In this document: in pieces, positions 1 through 8,615 of the stretch
How the letters are laid out: each line of letters begins with the position of its first letter
Position numbering within the stretch: position 1 is the first letter of the stretch
Assembly (NCBI RefSeq): GCF_018531195.1
Contig: NZ_JAHDYS010000010.1
Span: 62,001 to 126,000, forward strand
Reading direction: 5' to 3'
Length of the DNA stretch: 64,000 nt
Origin: Pelotalea chapellei
GTDB lineage: Bacteria; Desulfobacterota; Desulfuromonadia; Geobacterales; Pseudopelobacteraceae
Position numbers and translations under genes: made by a program
The notes under the pieces: model-generated
Told to the model about the DNA's origin: nothing
Databases searched by the model: none
Seen by the model: only the letters and a program-made list of their open reading frames with translations

Positions 1-177
1 AAATAAAGGGCAGCTCCACAAAAACGAAATGCGTGATTTCAGAGCTTAGCACTGGGTAGTGTTTCGTGTTGTTCAAGGCATTTAAAGTTCTGATCATGAT
101 AAGTGATCGGATCCGGAAAAGGGATGTACAGCAAGTCCTTGAATGCAGGCAGCGATGCATTATCCAGTGTGAAATAA
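1..177. other. Leading stretch, no gene recognised
   Basis: All three plus-strand frames reach stop codons within the first 60 bases, so at most the last 15-18 codons of an upstream gene could lie here. None of these tails is recognisable. The rest is AT-rich noncoding sequence leading into a terminator. Confidence 0.4.
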
Positions 178-213
178 AAAGCCCCGGAAAAAATATTTCC
201 GGGGCTTTTTTTA
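178..213 (+). terminator. Strong intrinsic terminator, probably bidirectional
   Basis: GCCCCGGAAA pairs with TTTCCGGGGC around a short AT loop and is followed by a run of seven T. The upstream flank is A-rich, so the minus-strand transcript also ends in a U-rich tail. It probably closes a gene lying mostly before the window. Confidence 0.85.
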
Positions 214-233
214 TTAATTGAACTTCTAAAAAG

Positions 234-450
234 AGGCTGTTGAAAAACTCAGGTTGTTCAAAAATAGTCAGATCCTCGTCTCCGGAGAAAGTCCTGCGGA
301 GGCAGCCCCCTCTCTATCTCTCCCCCGCTGGGGGAGAGCATGCCTTGTCCTCTCCCTGTGGGAGAGGGATTGGGTGAGGGCAGCAGCGCTACGCCGCACA
401 AGGTGGCTTTCGAGGATGGCGGCGAGATGGCTGTTTTTTAACAACCTGCT
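234..450 (+). repeat. Dispersed palindromic repeat (MITE-like), copy 1, with a nested insert
   Basis: The ends carry GGCTGTTGAAAAA-type and GGTTGTT-type sequences in inverted arrangement. The whole element matches, on the opposite strand, the element at 22857-22994, including the shared core GCAGCGCTACGCCGCACAAG. This copy holds about 80 extra bases (roughly 305-385) made of C/T-rich and G/A-rich arms (TCTCCC and GGGAGA) that form their own hairpins, as if a second intergenic repeat had inserted. No transposase is encoded. The open frames that cross it are not genes. Confidence 0.85.
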
Positions 451-453
451 AAG

Positions 454-1464
454 TTACATGCCTACTCCAGCAATAGCCGCCCCACAATCTGGGCAGGTGC
501 CGTTACGAATCCTGTTTCTATCGATTAGAAATCCGAAACGTCCTATCAATAGGCTTGAGCAGGTGGGACAGGTAGTATTCTCTCCGCCTTTGCCCGGTAT
601 ATTACCTTCATAGACATAATGCAACCCCGCAGTCCGGCCGATGTCCCGGGCGCGCCGAAGTGTTTCCACCGGTGTGCTGCGGATATCTGTCAATTTGTAG
701 GTTGGATGGAACTGGCTCACATGCCAGGGAGTATCAGCTCCCAGGTTGCTGACAATAAACGAGGCAAGTGCTTTCAGCTCTTCATCGGAATCATTCATCC
801 CAGGGATGAGCAGGGTGGTGATCTCGATCCAGATTCCTTGTCTGCGGTACTCGATAATTGAATCGAGCACTTCTGACAGGCGGGCATGGACGTTATCGCG
901 GTAGAACTCTTCGGAAAAAGCTTTTAAATCGATGTTGGCAGCATCCAGAAAAGGGGCAATTGCTTCCAGCGGTTCTCTGCAGATGTAGCCGTTGGTTACA
1001 AATATGTTGCGCAGGCCTGCCTCCCGGGCCAGACGGGCTGTATCACAGGCAAATTCGAAGAATATGGTGGGTTCGGTATAGGTGTAGGAGATAGACGCAC
1101 ACCCGCCCCCGAGTGCCTTCTGCACAATCTGGTGCGGCGTCTGCTCCGGTCCCTGTACCGGTGCGGATGGTGCGACCTGCGAGATTGTGTAGTTCTGGCA
1201 ATGGTGGCAATGGAAATTGCATCCAACCGTTGCAATGGAGTAGGAGGTACTGCCCGGCATGAAGTGGAAAAGCGGTTTTTTCTCGATGGGATCGATATGC
1301 TCGGCGCAGACTTTGCCATACACGAGGCTGTAGAGGATGCCTTCCCGGTTTTCGCGGACGGCACAGATGCCGCGGGCGCCATCCCTGATCACACAACGGA
1401 AACGGCACAGGCCGCATCGAACCCGATTTTCCTCCATCTTTTCATAAAACAGGGCTTCCTTCAT
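454..1464 (-). CDS. amrS: AmmeMemoRadiSam-system radical SAM enzyme
   Basis: Radical SAM enzyme of the AmrS/PflX-like family, about 336 residues. The cluster motif CNFHCHHC (Cys82, Cys86, Cys89 from the chosen start) follows the family spacing CX3CX2C. An N-terminal pair CGLCRFRC and a C-terminal set CPTC/CPDC look like extra metal sites, as is usual in this family. The physiological substrate is not established for these enzymes. The usual partners, Memo and AMMECR1 domains, are not adjacent. I chose the ATG at 1464 because GGGAGAG sits just upstream and the predicted promoter would start transcription near 1487, downstream of the longer possible start at 1521. The gene ends four bases from repeat copy 1. 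Confidence 0.85.
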   Translation of the reverse strand: MKEALFYEKMEENRVRCGLCRFRCVIRDGARGICAVRENREGILYSLVYGKVCAEHIDPIEKKPLFHFMPGSTSYSIATVGCNFHCHHCQNYTISQVAPSAPVQGPEQTPHQIVQKALGGGCASISYTYTEPTIFFEFACDTARLAREAGLRNIFVTNGYICREPLEAIAPFLDAANIDLKAFSEEFYRDNVHARLSEVLDSIIEYRRQGIWIEITTLLIPGMNDSDEELKALASFIVSNLGADTPWHVSQFHPTYKLTDIRSTPVETLRRARDIGRTAGLHYVYEGNIPGKGGENTTCPTCSSLLIGRFGFLIDRNRIRNGTCPDCGAAIAGVGM

Positions 1465-1493
1465 GATCTCTCCCTCTGGTATGGATTCCTCAT

Positions 1494-1521
1494 AGTATAA
1501 CAGCCGGGTCATAGCGGTCAA
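1494..1521 (-). promoter_or_regulatory. Sigma-70 promoter for amrS
   Basis: Reading the minus strand, TTGACC is followed by a 16-base spacer and TATACT, each five of six to consensus. The transcript would begin about 20 bases before the preferred amrS start. Confidence 0.6.
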
Positions 1522-1642
1522 ACTTCCGTATTACCTGGTTTTTGGGGGCGGGGACTAGCTTTGCCGGTCCCTGGAGAACCTTGTAATGTACCGCTTCTTT
1601 AGTAAGCTTATGGTAAACATGATCCCCCATGGAGGAGGTTGT

Positions 1643-2368
1643 ATGAAAATAGAAGAACAGGTCGTTACCACAGTAGCAGCAGTGCTGGAACAGGACCCGT
1701 ATGTCAATCTCCATGAATTTCCTCTACAGCTCGACTTCGCCTCGGGCGTACTCACGCTTGAAGGAAATGTGGAAAATATCATGGCCAAAAAACGAGCTCT
1801 TGAAGTGGCGGGTGCCATATCAGGCGTAGACCGGATCGTGGATCGTCTCCGTCTGGTTCCGGCCAGCCCAATGCAGGATGGTGAGATTCGCGACCATGTC
1901 TGCAATTCCCTTGTCTCCGAAAATTATCTGGGCACGTGTGCCGTGTGGGCGATAGTGAAAGGCAAGGCCGAGGTGGTGCGCGAAGCGGATCAGGATATGG
2001 ATGGTAATATAGATGTGGAGGTTCAGGATGGGGTAGTGGTGTTAAATGGTGCCGTATCAAGCCTGAGCGCAAAGCGAGTGGCTGGAGTGATGGCATGGTG
2101 GGTGCCGGGAAGCAGGGATGTTGTCAACGGGCTTGAGGTTATACCGCCGCAGGAGGATAGTGATGATGAGGTAGTTGATGCGGTATGTCTGGTTCTGGAA
2201 AAAGATCCGTTTGTCAATGCCAGCCAGATACGGGTCAGAAGCAGCGGGTTTAATGTAACTTTGGAAGGGGTTGTCAGGAATCAGCTGGAGAAGAAATTTG
2301 CCGAATCAGATGCATGGTACGTTTTTCGTGTGGACCAAGTGACCAATTTGCTGATGGTAAGCGAGTAG
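1643..2368 (+). CDS. BON-domain protein with three BON repeats
   Basis: A 241-residue protein built of three BON-like modules, at about residues 5-75, 78-165 and 175-241. Each opens with a helix containing a D-P-(Y/F)-V-N or similar turn and continues with G-x-V-x-L-x-G strands (for example GVLTLEGNV, GVVVLNGAV, FNVTLEGVV). BON domains are thought to bind phospholipid or the cell envelope. There is no obvious signal peptide, unlike OsmY, so the location is uncertain. The ATG at 1643 has GGAGGAGG upstream and beats a start 19 codons earlier. It is divergent from amrS and followed 19 bases later by a lipoprotein gene, likely in the same operon. Confidence 0.75.
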   Translation: MKIEEQVVTTVAAVLEQDPYVNLHEFPLQLDFASGVLTLEGNVENIMAKKRALEVAGAISGVDRIVDRLRLVPASPMQDGEIRDHVCNSLVSENYLGTCAVWAIVKGKAEVVREADQDMDGNIDVEVQDGVVVLNGAVSSLSAKRVAGVMAWWVPGSRDVVNGLEVIPPQEDSDDEVVDAVCLVLEKDPFVNASQIRVRSSGFNVTLEGVVRNQLEKKFAESDAWYVFRVDQVTNLLMVSE

Positions 2369-2387
2369 GATAAATGGAGAGATCACG

Positions 2388-2825
2388 ATGAAGAGGTTAC
2401 TGCTAGTTTGCCTTTTGGCAGCAATGATAACTGGGTGCGCCACGGGCAGATATGAGGCAAAACAGCCACAGGCCTATCCCTCCGCTCACCAGGCGTTTGA
2501 CGCAACCTTCGGATGGGAAAAGGCTGTCACTTCGACAGGAATTATTGTGAACGGATATGCCCGTAATAACCGCTACTTTTTGATGGAGGACCTGGAGCTT
2601 AATCTAGCCCTTCTGGACAGTCAGGGAAAAGAGAAAGCCGATAAGGTATTTTTCTTCATTCCATCCCGGCTGCCACAGGATGATATTTCATACTTTGATA
2701 TCACTTTGCCGGTGCAGCCGCAGTCAGGGGACAGGCTCAGGTTTCTTTACCGCTACAAGGGGATTGAGGATAGTGATATGGGTATTCGCTGGATGAGCAG
2801 TTTTGAGGTGCCTGCCCTGGAATAA
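2388..2825 (+). CDS. Small predicted lipoprotein
   Basis: A 145-residue protein with a type II signal sequence: MKRLLLVCLLAAMITGC, where ITGC is the lipobox and Cys17 would be lipidated. The mature part has an immunoglobulin-like beta pattern with no motif I can assign; it resembles small outer-membrane lipoproteins that carry a FxxG-rich strand domain. It lies 19 bases after the BON-domain gene and ends convergently with the cation diffusion facilitator gene. Function unknown. Confidence 0.65.
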   Translation: MKRLLLVCLLAAMITGCATGRYEAKQPQAYPSAHQAFDATFGWEKAVTSTGIIVNGYARNNRYFLMEDLELNLALLDSQGKEKADKVFFFIPSRLPQDDISYFDITLPVQPQSGDRLRFLYRYKGIEDSDMGIRWMSSFEVPALE

Positions 2826-2855
2826 TGTTTTGCTGCAGAAAAGAAGCCGGGCTTT

Positions 2856-3782
2856 TTAGTGCCCACAATGCGAGTGCCGGGAGCGGTGGCTGAATCCTTT
2901 GATTATGGGACCCGCTATGCAGTGGGTGCATTCCACCTGCAATGTGGTGTGGGTGATATGGTATTTCTCCTGCAGTACGTGTTCGATGTTGTGAAGCAGT
3001 TTTGCCTGGCGTGTCTTGAATTCCGGCTTCACGTCGATATGGGCGGATAGTGCTACAATGTGTGAGCAGATGGACCAGATGTTGAGGTGATGGAGGTCGC
3101 TTACTCCTTCGATTTTCCTGATGGTGTTGGCAACATCGGTTACATGCATCCCTCGCGGAACACCCTCCAGCAGGATATGTGTCGATTCTCGCAGTACCCT
3201 TCCGGCACCATAGAAAACCACGCAGCCGATTCCGATGGAAATAATCGCATCCAGGATGAACCAGTTGGAATAGTACATGATCACACCGCCGACGATGACC
3301 CCAAGGGAAGCGGCTGCATCGCCGATTACATGCAGAAATGCACTATGCACATTGAGGTCGTCATGGGAATGTTCATGCAGGGCTGATGCGGACAGCAGGT
3401 TCATGATCAGGCCGATGGTGGCGATAACCAACATGGGCAGGCTGTTGACCTTTTCCGGCTGCATGAGGCGTCCCCATGCCTCGTAGAGAATCCCGGCAGC
3501 TATCAGAAAGATGGTAACGCCGTTGATGAGTGAAGCGAAGACCTCTGCCCGGTGAAATCCATAGGTCCGGGTTTCGGAGGCGGGCAGGGCAGACAGGCGA
3601 ATCGCTCCCAATGAGAGTAACAGGGCGAACAGGTCGAGAAACACATGGGCCGCATCTGACAGCAATGCCAATGAGTTGGTCCAGATGCCGCCGACGATTT
3701 CGGCGATCAACGTTACCGTTGTCAGCAGGATCGCAAAGAGAAGCCGTTTGGTGATGCTCTTATCAGGAGTATGTGCGTCCAT
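2856..3782 (-). CDS. Cation diffusion facilitator, zinc-type (CzcD/ZitB-like)
   Basis: A 308-residue inner-membrane metal/proton antiporter with six predicted membrane helices followed by a cytoplasmic dimerisation domain. The transport site is the His-Asp/His-Asp type typical of Zn(2+)/Cd(2+) members: His46-Asp50 in helix 2 (SDAAHVFLD) and His151-Asp155 in helix 5 (HVIGDAA). A histidine-rich cytoplasmic loop (HEHSHDD, about 136-142) and a His/Cys-rich C terminus (HSHCGH) could bind incoming metal. It exports zinc or related divalent cations by family knowledge; exact specificity is inferred. It has its own start after the downstream end of the manganese operon, so it may be read separately. 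A weak TTGATT/TAGAAT pair lies just upstream. Confidence 0.88.
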   Translation of the reverse strand: MDAHTPDKSITKRLLFAILLTTVTLIAEIVGGIWTNSLALLSDAAHVFLDLFALLLSLGAIRLSALPASETRTYGFHRAEVFASLINGVTIFLIAAGILYEAWGRLMQPEKVNSLPMLVIATIGLIMNLLSASALHEHSHDDLNVHSAFLHVIGDAAASLGVIVGGVIMYYSNWFILDAIISIGIGCVVFYGAGRVLRESTHILLEGVPRGMHVTDVANTIRKIEGVSDLHHLNIWSICSHIVALSAHIDVKPEFKTRQAKLLHNIEHVLQEKYHITHTTLQVECTHCIAGPIIKGFSHRSRHSHCGH

Positions 3783-3848
3783 AGAAAAAATTCTATCATA
3801 GATGCAGTATGGAAATCAAAATGGCGGTTACAACTGCTTCTGTGAATT

Positions 3849-4778
3849 TCAATGGACCCGGGTTTTATGTCTGTTTCCGATCAGGATCGAGCTGATAATG
3901 GAAATTGTCAGAACACCGAAGATGACGCCAAGTGAAAAATGAACCGGGATCTCGAACCTGGTTTCGGCCAGCAGCATTTTCACTCCTACAAAGGCGAGGA
4001 TGAATGAGATGCCTATCTTCAGGTACGCGAACATTCCCATAACATTTGCCAGCAGGAAGTAGAGTGCCCTGAGACCCATTATCGTAAAAACGTTGGAGGT
4101 ATAGACGATGAAGGGGTCCCGGGTGACGGCAAAGACAGCCGGGATGGAGTCGAGAGCAAAAATGACATCACTTGATTCAACCATCACCAGAGTCAGGAAA
4201 AGCGGTGTAGCGGCGCGCTTGCCACACCTGCTGATAAAGAAGCGATCGCCGCTGTTCCTTTTGGTGATGGGTATGAATTTTCGTACCAGCTGCACGAGCA
4301 GGTTCTTTTCCGGTTCTACTTTGTCTTCCCCGCCAAAAGCCATTTTTATCCCGGTAAAGATAAGAATGCCGCCGAAGATGTAGATCATCCAGTGGAAGGC
4401 ATTCAAGAGTTCAATTCCCACAAAAATAAAGATGGCCCGCATGACAAGGGCACCGATGATGCCCCATTTAAGAATCTGGGGTTGATTCTTTTTGGAGATA
4501 CTGAAGTAAGAGAAAATCATGATGAAGACAAACAGGTTGTCAACGGAAAGTGATTTTTCGATAACATAGCCGGTAAAGAATTCCAGGGCTTTGGTCTTGC
4601 CCATGTAGTAATAGATCCCGCCATTGAAAAGCATGGCAAGACTTATCCATATTCCGGTCCAGGTGAGCGCCTCCTTGTAGGAAACCTCATGGCTTTTCCT
4701 GTTCAGGCCCAGGTCTATGAACAGCATGATCAGTATGAGGATGTTGAATGCCATCCACATGAATGCTCTATCCGTCAT
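3849..4778 (-). CDS. TerC-family integral membrane protein (Alx-like)
   Basis: A 309-residue membrane protein of the TerC/Alx family, with about nine hydrophobic segments. Conserved acidic residues in membrane helices are visible in FIDLGLN, LSVDNLFVF and ALDSIPAV. In E. coli the relative Alx exports manganese and is controlled by a yybP-ykoY riboswitch; TerC proteins have also been linked to metallating exported enzymes. This is the last gene of the seven-gene operon behind the riboswitch at 10.6 kb, 13 bases after the GDT1-like gene, which supports a manganese role. It differs from the shorter TerC at 8616-9368, so the operon holds two diverged TerC paralogues. Confidence 0.88.
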   Translation of the reverse strand: MTDRAFMWMAFNILILIMLFIDLGLNRKSHEVSYKEALTWTGIWISLAMLFNGGIYYYMGKTKALEFFTGYVIEKSLSVDNLFVFIMIFSYFSISKKNQPQILKWGIIGALVMRAIFIFVGIELLNAFHWMIYIFGGILIFTGIKMAFGGEDKVEPEKNLLVQLVRKFIPITKRNSGDRFFISRCGKRAATPLFLTLVMVESSDVIFALDSIPAVFAVTRDPFIVYTSNVFTIMGLRALYFLLANVMGMFAYLKIGISFILAFVGVKMLLAETRFEIPVHFSLGVIFGVLTISIISSILIGNRHKTRVH

Positions 4779-4791
4779 CTCTTCTCCATCT

Positions 4792-5379
4792 TTACATTCC
4801 TTTTAGTTTCCAAAGCGTGAGCACACCGAAGGTCAGGAACATGATGCCGGCACTCCGGTGTATCCAGCAGAGTGGGATGTATTTTACAAGCTGTTTGCCG
4901 GCGAAAATCCCCAACAGTGAAACGGTCCATAACGCGAGGGTCGAGGCGCTGAAGACCATGGTCAGCTGCGTCAGACTGGCAGAATGCTGGGCCGCCTGGC
5001 TGGCGGTCACCAGCTGGGTCTTGTCCCCCAGTTCGGCCATGAAAATCATGATGAAGGCCGTGCGTGCCGCGGAAGAGGCAGTGGGAGGACGGTTTTCGTC
5101 ATCGTCGCCATCACAGGCATGCCTAAGGGTGCTGTAGCCGAAATAAAGAAAAAGCAGTCCCGAAACTAAGGTAACCCAGAAGATCGGCAGCAGCAGAAAC
5201 AGCACCTTGCCCACCAGCACGGCTGCCAGATTCAGCACGACAAAGGCTGCCGCTATCCCCACAAAGATTTTTTTCCAGGGATAGCGCAGGGCAAGTGCCA
5301 TGGCTGTCAACTGGGTCTTATCGCCCAGTTCGGCCAGAAAGATCAGGCCAAAGGTGCTGAGAAAAATGGTGGAATTCAT
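4792..5379 (-). CDS. GDT1/UPF0016-family manganese exporter (MneA/TMEM165-like)
   Basis: A 195-residue membrane protein made of two homologous three-helix halves. Each half carries the family signature E-x-G-D-K-T: LAELGDKTQL near residue 16 and MAELGDKTQL near residue 115. Family members move Mn(2+) (MneA in Vibrio, TMEM165/Gdt1 in eukaryotes) or Ca(2+) across membranes. A charged loop with DGDDDE between the halves faces the cytoplasm. It sits between UPF0182 and TerC with gaps of 30 and 12 bases, inside the riboswitch-controlled operon; manganese export is therefore the best guess. Confidence 0.9.
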   Translation of the reverse strand: MNSTIFLSTFGLIFLAELGDKTQLTAMALALRYPWKKIFVGIAAAFVVLNLAAVLVGKVLFLLLPIFWVTLVSGLLFLYFGYSTLRHACDGDDDENRPPTASSAARTAFIMIFMAELGDKTQLVTASQAAQHSASLTQLTMVFSASTLALWTVSLLGIFAGKQLVKYIPLCWIHRSAGIMFLTFGVLTLWKLKGM

Positions 5380-5409
5380 TACGCAACAGTGCTCCTTAAT
5401 AGAATAAAA

Positions 5410-8085
5410 CTACTGTGCCATGCGCTTCAGCACGTTTTCCAGCTTGCGCAGCTCCTCGCCGTATCCGGCCCAATCCCCCTGACGCTGCAGAGTCATTGCT
5501 TTTTCATAAATGCCCATGGCTTCTTTGGCCAGAGTTGCAGGTGAGACAGTACTGCCAACCACCGGCGTGGCGGCGGCTCTTGCTACTTTTTTGCCGCTGA
5601 AGAGACGCTGCAGGGCCAGTTCGAGGTTCTCTTCCATGACAACCTCATCTCCGAACGCGACAATAACACGCTTTAGTTCAGGCAAGCCACCCTTGTCTGC
5701 TGCTGCCAGAAAGAGCGGCTGCACGTAGAGCAGGGATTTCTCGATCGGTATTACCAGCATGCTGCCCCGGATAACCTCCGAGCCACGCTGGCTCCAGAGT
5801 GTAAGCTGCTGTGAAATAAAAGAATCCTGATTGATACGGGCATCGATCTGTTTCGGGCCATAGACCAGTCGGTCCCGTGGAAACGTATATGCCCTGATTT
5901 TGCCGTAATTGGTGCCATCGCAGCGTGCGGTCAGCCATGCGGCCAGGTTGTCCCTTTTGGATGGGGTAAAGGGGAGCAGCAGAATGTATTCCTCCACTTT
6001 TTCGCCGGGCAATTTCATGACCGTGTAATACGGCTCCATCGTTTTCTCATTCAGCACAGGGACTTGCCAGAGATTCTCCTTGTTATAAAAGGTTTTGGGG
6101 TCTGTCATGTGATATGCGGTGAACATCGCAGCCTGAATCTGGAGAAACTGGTGTGAGTAGCGGACATGGCTGCGCAGATCATCAGGCATCGCTGATAGAG
6201 GTTTAAACAGCTTTGGAAATATCCTGGCGTAGGTCTTGATCAAGATATCATTGGGATCGCTGATGTAGAAACTCACCGAACCGTCATAGGCATCCACCAC
6301 AGCCTTTACCGAATTGCGCATATAGTTGACGCCGCCCTTGAGCGGCGTGGAATAAGGGAGACGATCCGATGCGGTATAGGCATCCACCATCCAGACTAAC
6401 TTGCCATCCTTCCGTACAACCATGTAGGGGTCATTGTCAAAACGGAGAAAGGGAGCAGCCGCCTTTAGCCTTTCACGGATGGTGCGATTATAGATGATGC
6501 GACTTTGGGCGGTGATATCCGAGGAAAGCAGGATTTTTTCGGATTTGAATCTTGCCGCGAAAAGGATTTTTTTCCAGAGGGAATCCATGGGCACACCACC
6601 TGTGCCGGCATAGGTGGTGTTGATGTTGCCTGTGGCTGTGGGATAGCTGAATTCAGGGATTTTGGTTTTGACAATTACATAATCGTTGGAGAGCTCGCCA
6701 TAGTAAATCTCCGGTCTGGTTACCTTGATGTCGGCAAGACTGACTGCTGGAATATCTTTGACGAAAAATTCGGGCAATCCTTCTTTACTGATCCGGCTGA
6801 CCGGGCCAAAGGTGATGCCGTTGCCGTGGGTGAAAATAAGCCGTTCATTAATCCAGTTCCTGCTTGGCAGATCCGCATAGGAAAGTTCTCGGGGAGAAAG
6901 CATGACTTGGCTGTAACTGCCGTTTACCATGTAGCGGTCATTGTCCACGTCGTAAAACTTGTAGTAGGTCCTGATCTGCTGCAGCTGGCTGTATGTCTTG
7001 AGTAGCGGGGCGTGATCCCAGAGACGGATGTTCTTGATGGTGGCATCATTGTTGGCAATATCCACTGTAGAGAGCTTCTGGTCCACATCAAAAGGAATAG
7101 TCTCGATCTTGTCCAAATCATAACCGAGGCGGGTGAATCTGATGTTATTCTCGATGTAGGGTGTTTCCAGGGCCAGTTCGTTAGGTGCCACCTTGAACTG
7201 CTGCAGCAGCAGGGGATAGACGCGCATACCGACCCCATGGATGGCGACAACGATGATGACAGGAGTCACAGCCATCCGCCAGGCGCCTTTCCAAAAACCG
7301 GTTGCCACGATGATGCCTGCCAGGGGAGTCAAAAACACGAGGACCTTGAGGGTGAGCAGACGGGCGTGAACATCGGCGTATCCTGCTCCATGAAATGTGT
7401 TGCGACCATCAAGCAGCAGGCCGAAACTTTCCAGGTAATAACCTGAAGCCAGAAGCAGGGAGATGAGTCCCACAAGAATAGCGAAATGTTTTCTGGCGGC
7501 CTCGTCGACATTAACGCCTCGTGGAGTCAGTAAAATCGCGCCACGAACAAAATAGACTGCAATGATCAGGACTATGGTGGCGGTCAGCATGAAGCCGGCA
7601 AAACCCTTGAGCAACTCCAGGAATGGCAGGCTGAAAAAATAGAAACCAAGGTCCTTGCCAAGAACCGGATCATTTGTTCCCATGGTCAATCTGTTGGCGA
7701 ACAAAAGGGCGTTCTCCCAGCGCGCCGCTCCCCACTGTCCGGCAATCAGGGCCAGTACAGCAGCAGATGCGACTGTAAGCGGCCTTACCAGGCGCTCGGC
7801 ATCTGCCCGGTTGAAGCGATAAGAGCCACCAATGATAAACTCACTGGCGTGGGGAATTTGCACCCTGTTGGCTACCTTCAGGTTGCCCAGCACAAAGGCG
7901 AACATAAAAATGCCAAACAGCAGCGCGCTCCCGGTTTGTGCTGTCAGAGAGGTTGTAAATACTTCGGTGTTGCCGATCTCTGAAAAAAACAGCCAGTCTG
8001 TCAGGAGCTTCACCAGGGAGGAGGCAAAGGGGATGATGATTGCTGCGGCAACAAGAATAAGAATGAACCGGTTTTTTCTGACCAT
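5410..8085 (-). CDS. UPF0182-family large membrane protein
   Basis: An 891-residue protein of the UPF0182 family (about 900 residues is normal). Seven or so membrane helices occupy the first 290 residues, followed by a large domain presumably outside the cytoplasmic membrane, up to about residue 830, and a short helical tail. The family has no proven biochemical function. Its place in this operon, between two TerC genes and beside a GDT1 transporter under a manganese riboswitch, is the most informative clue: it may protect from, transport or use Mn(2+). That is inference. The start ATG at 8085 leads directly into the first hydrophobic helix. Confidence 0.85.
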   Translation of the reverse strand: MVRKNRFILILVAAAIIIPFASSLVKLLTDWLFFSEIGNTEVFTTSLTAQTGSALLFGIFMFAFVLGNLKVANRVQIPHASEFIIGGSYRFNRADAERLVRPLTVASAAVLALIAGQWGAARWENALLFANRLTMGTNDPVLGKDLGFYFFSLPFLELLKGFAGFMLTATIVLIIAVYFVRGAILLTPRGVNVDEAARKHFAILVGLISLLLASGYYLESFGLLLDGRNTFHGAGYADVHARLLTLKVLVFLTPLAGIIVATGFWKGAWRMAVTPVIIVVAIHGVGMRVYPLLLQQFKVAPNELALETPYIENNIRFTRLGYDLDKIETIPFDVDQKLSTVDIANNDATIKNIRLWDHAPLLKTYSQLQQIRTYYKFYDVDNDRYMVNGSYSQVMLSPRELSYADLPSRNWINERLIFTHGNGITFGPVSRISKEGLPEFFVKDIPAVSLADIKVTRPEIYYGELSNDYVIVKTKIPEFSYPTATGNINTTYAGTGGVPMDSLWKKILFAARFKSEKILLSSDITAQSRIIYNRTIRERLKAAAPFLRFDNDPYMVVRKDGKLVWMVDAYTASDRLPYSTPLKGGVNYMRNSVKAVVDAYDGSVSFYISDPNDILIKTYARIFPKLFKPLSAMPDDLRSHVRYSHQFLQIQAAMFTAYHMTDPKTFYNKENLWQVPVLNEKTMEPYYTVMKLPGEKVEEYILLLPFTPSKRDNLAAWLTARCDGTNYGKIRAYTFPRDRLVYGPKQIDARINQDSFISQQLTLWSQRGSEVIRGSMLVIPIEKSLLYVQPLFLAAADKGGLPELKRVIVAFGDEVVMEENLELALQRLFSGKKVARAAATPVVGSTVSPATLAKEAMGIYEKAMTLQRQGDWAGYGEELRKLENVLKRMAQ

Positions 8086-8116
8086 GATGACCTCTCGCTA
8101 AGGACCTGCAAATAAG

Positions 8117-8147
8117 CACCGTCCATGGTGATTCACCATGGACGGTG
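8117..8147 (-). other. Perfect 14-bp intercistronic hairpin
   Basis: CACCGTCCATGGTG and its exact complement flank a three-base ATT loop. It stands in the 85-base gap between the Gly-rich membrane gene and UPF0182 in the manganese operon. No U-run follows on the minus transcript, so it is more likely a processing or stability element, or a partial terminator, than a full stop. Confidence 0.7.
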
Positions 8148-8170
8148 GCCGTCGTCAGGGTAAACAGAAA

Positions 8171-8587
8171 TCAGCGTGTCTGGTTTGGTTTCCTGCCTTT
8201 GATGAATCTGAACAGCAGATAGCCAAGTCCGGCCAGGAGCAGCATTTCAAACAAGCCGAATCCGCTCCCCATTCCACCACCGACACCGGCACCGGCGCCT
8301 GCCATGCCACTGAACAGCATGCTGCCGAGCATGCCACCCATCATGCCGCCCGCCATGCTCCTCATGAAACCGCCCCCAGCCTGCTGCTGAAATGGTCCGA
8401 CTGATGGAGCGGCTTGTCGAGGCTGGGAAGGTTGATAGGACGGCCTTGCCGGAGCAGAGTAGCTGCGTGATCCACGACTGCCAAAGGAACGGCTTCCGCC
8501 GGCCCTGGCATGGGCTGTAACTTCCATGACTGTGATTGAAAAAAAGAGGACTGCTGCAAATATGGTAAAGCCGCGAAGTAAATTCAT
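8171..8587 (-). CDS. Small Gly/Met-rich membrane protein, like the N-terminal part of Tim44-domain proteins
   Basis: A 138-residue protein with an N-terminal signal or anchor helix (residues 5-27), a Ser/Arg/Pro-rich stretch (RAGGSRSFGSRGSRSYS), a Gly/Met-rich segment (about 74-110) and one C-terminal membrane helix (FEMLLLAGLGYLLFRFIKG). Bacterial Tim44-domain proteins begin the same way but continue into a Tim44 domain of about 150 residues; here the protein stops after the helix. Either this is a natural short form or a relic. It is in line with its operon neighbours, 28 bases after TerC. Function unknown. Confidence 0.75.
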   Translation of the reverse strand: MNLLRGFTIFAAVLFFSITVMEVTAHARAGGSRSFGSRGSRSYSAPARPSYQPSQPRQAAPSVGPFQQQAGGGFMRSMAGGMMGGMLGSMLFSGMAGAGAGVGGGMGSGFGLFEMLLLAGLGYLLFRFIKGRKPNQTR

Positions 8588-8615
8588 GATGTCTCCAATT
8601 GAGTAGAATTATCGT

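Noticed and set aside
254-613. Open frame of 119 codons on the plus strand
   Set aside because: It runs through the palindromic repeat and opposite to amrS; low-complexity, no ribosome site.
2826-2860. Terminator between the lipoprotein and the cation diffusion facilitator genes
   Set aside because: AAGCC/GGCTT stems are too short with almost no loop; not convincing.
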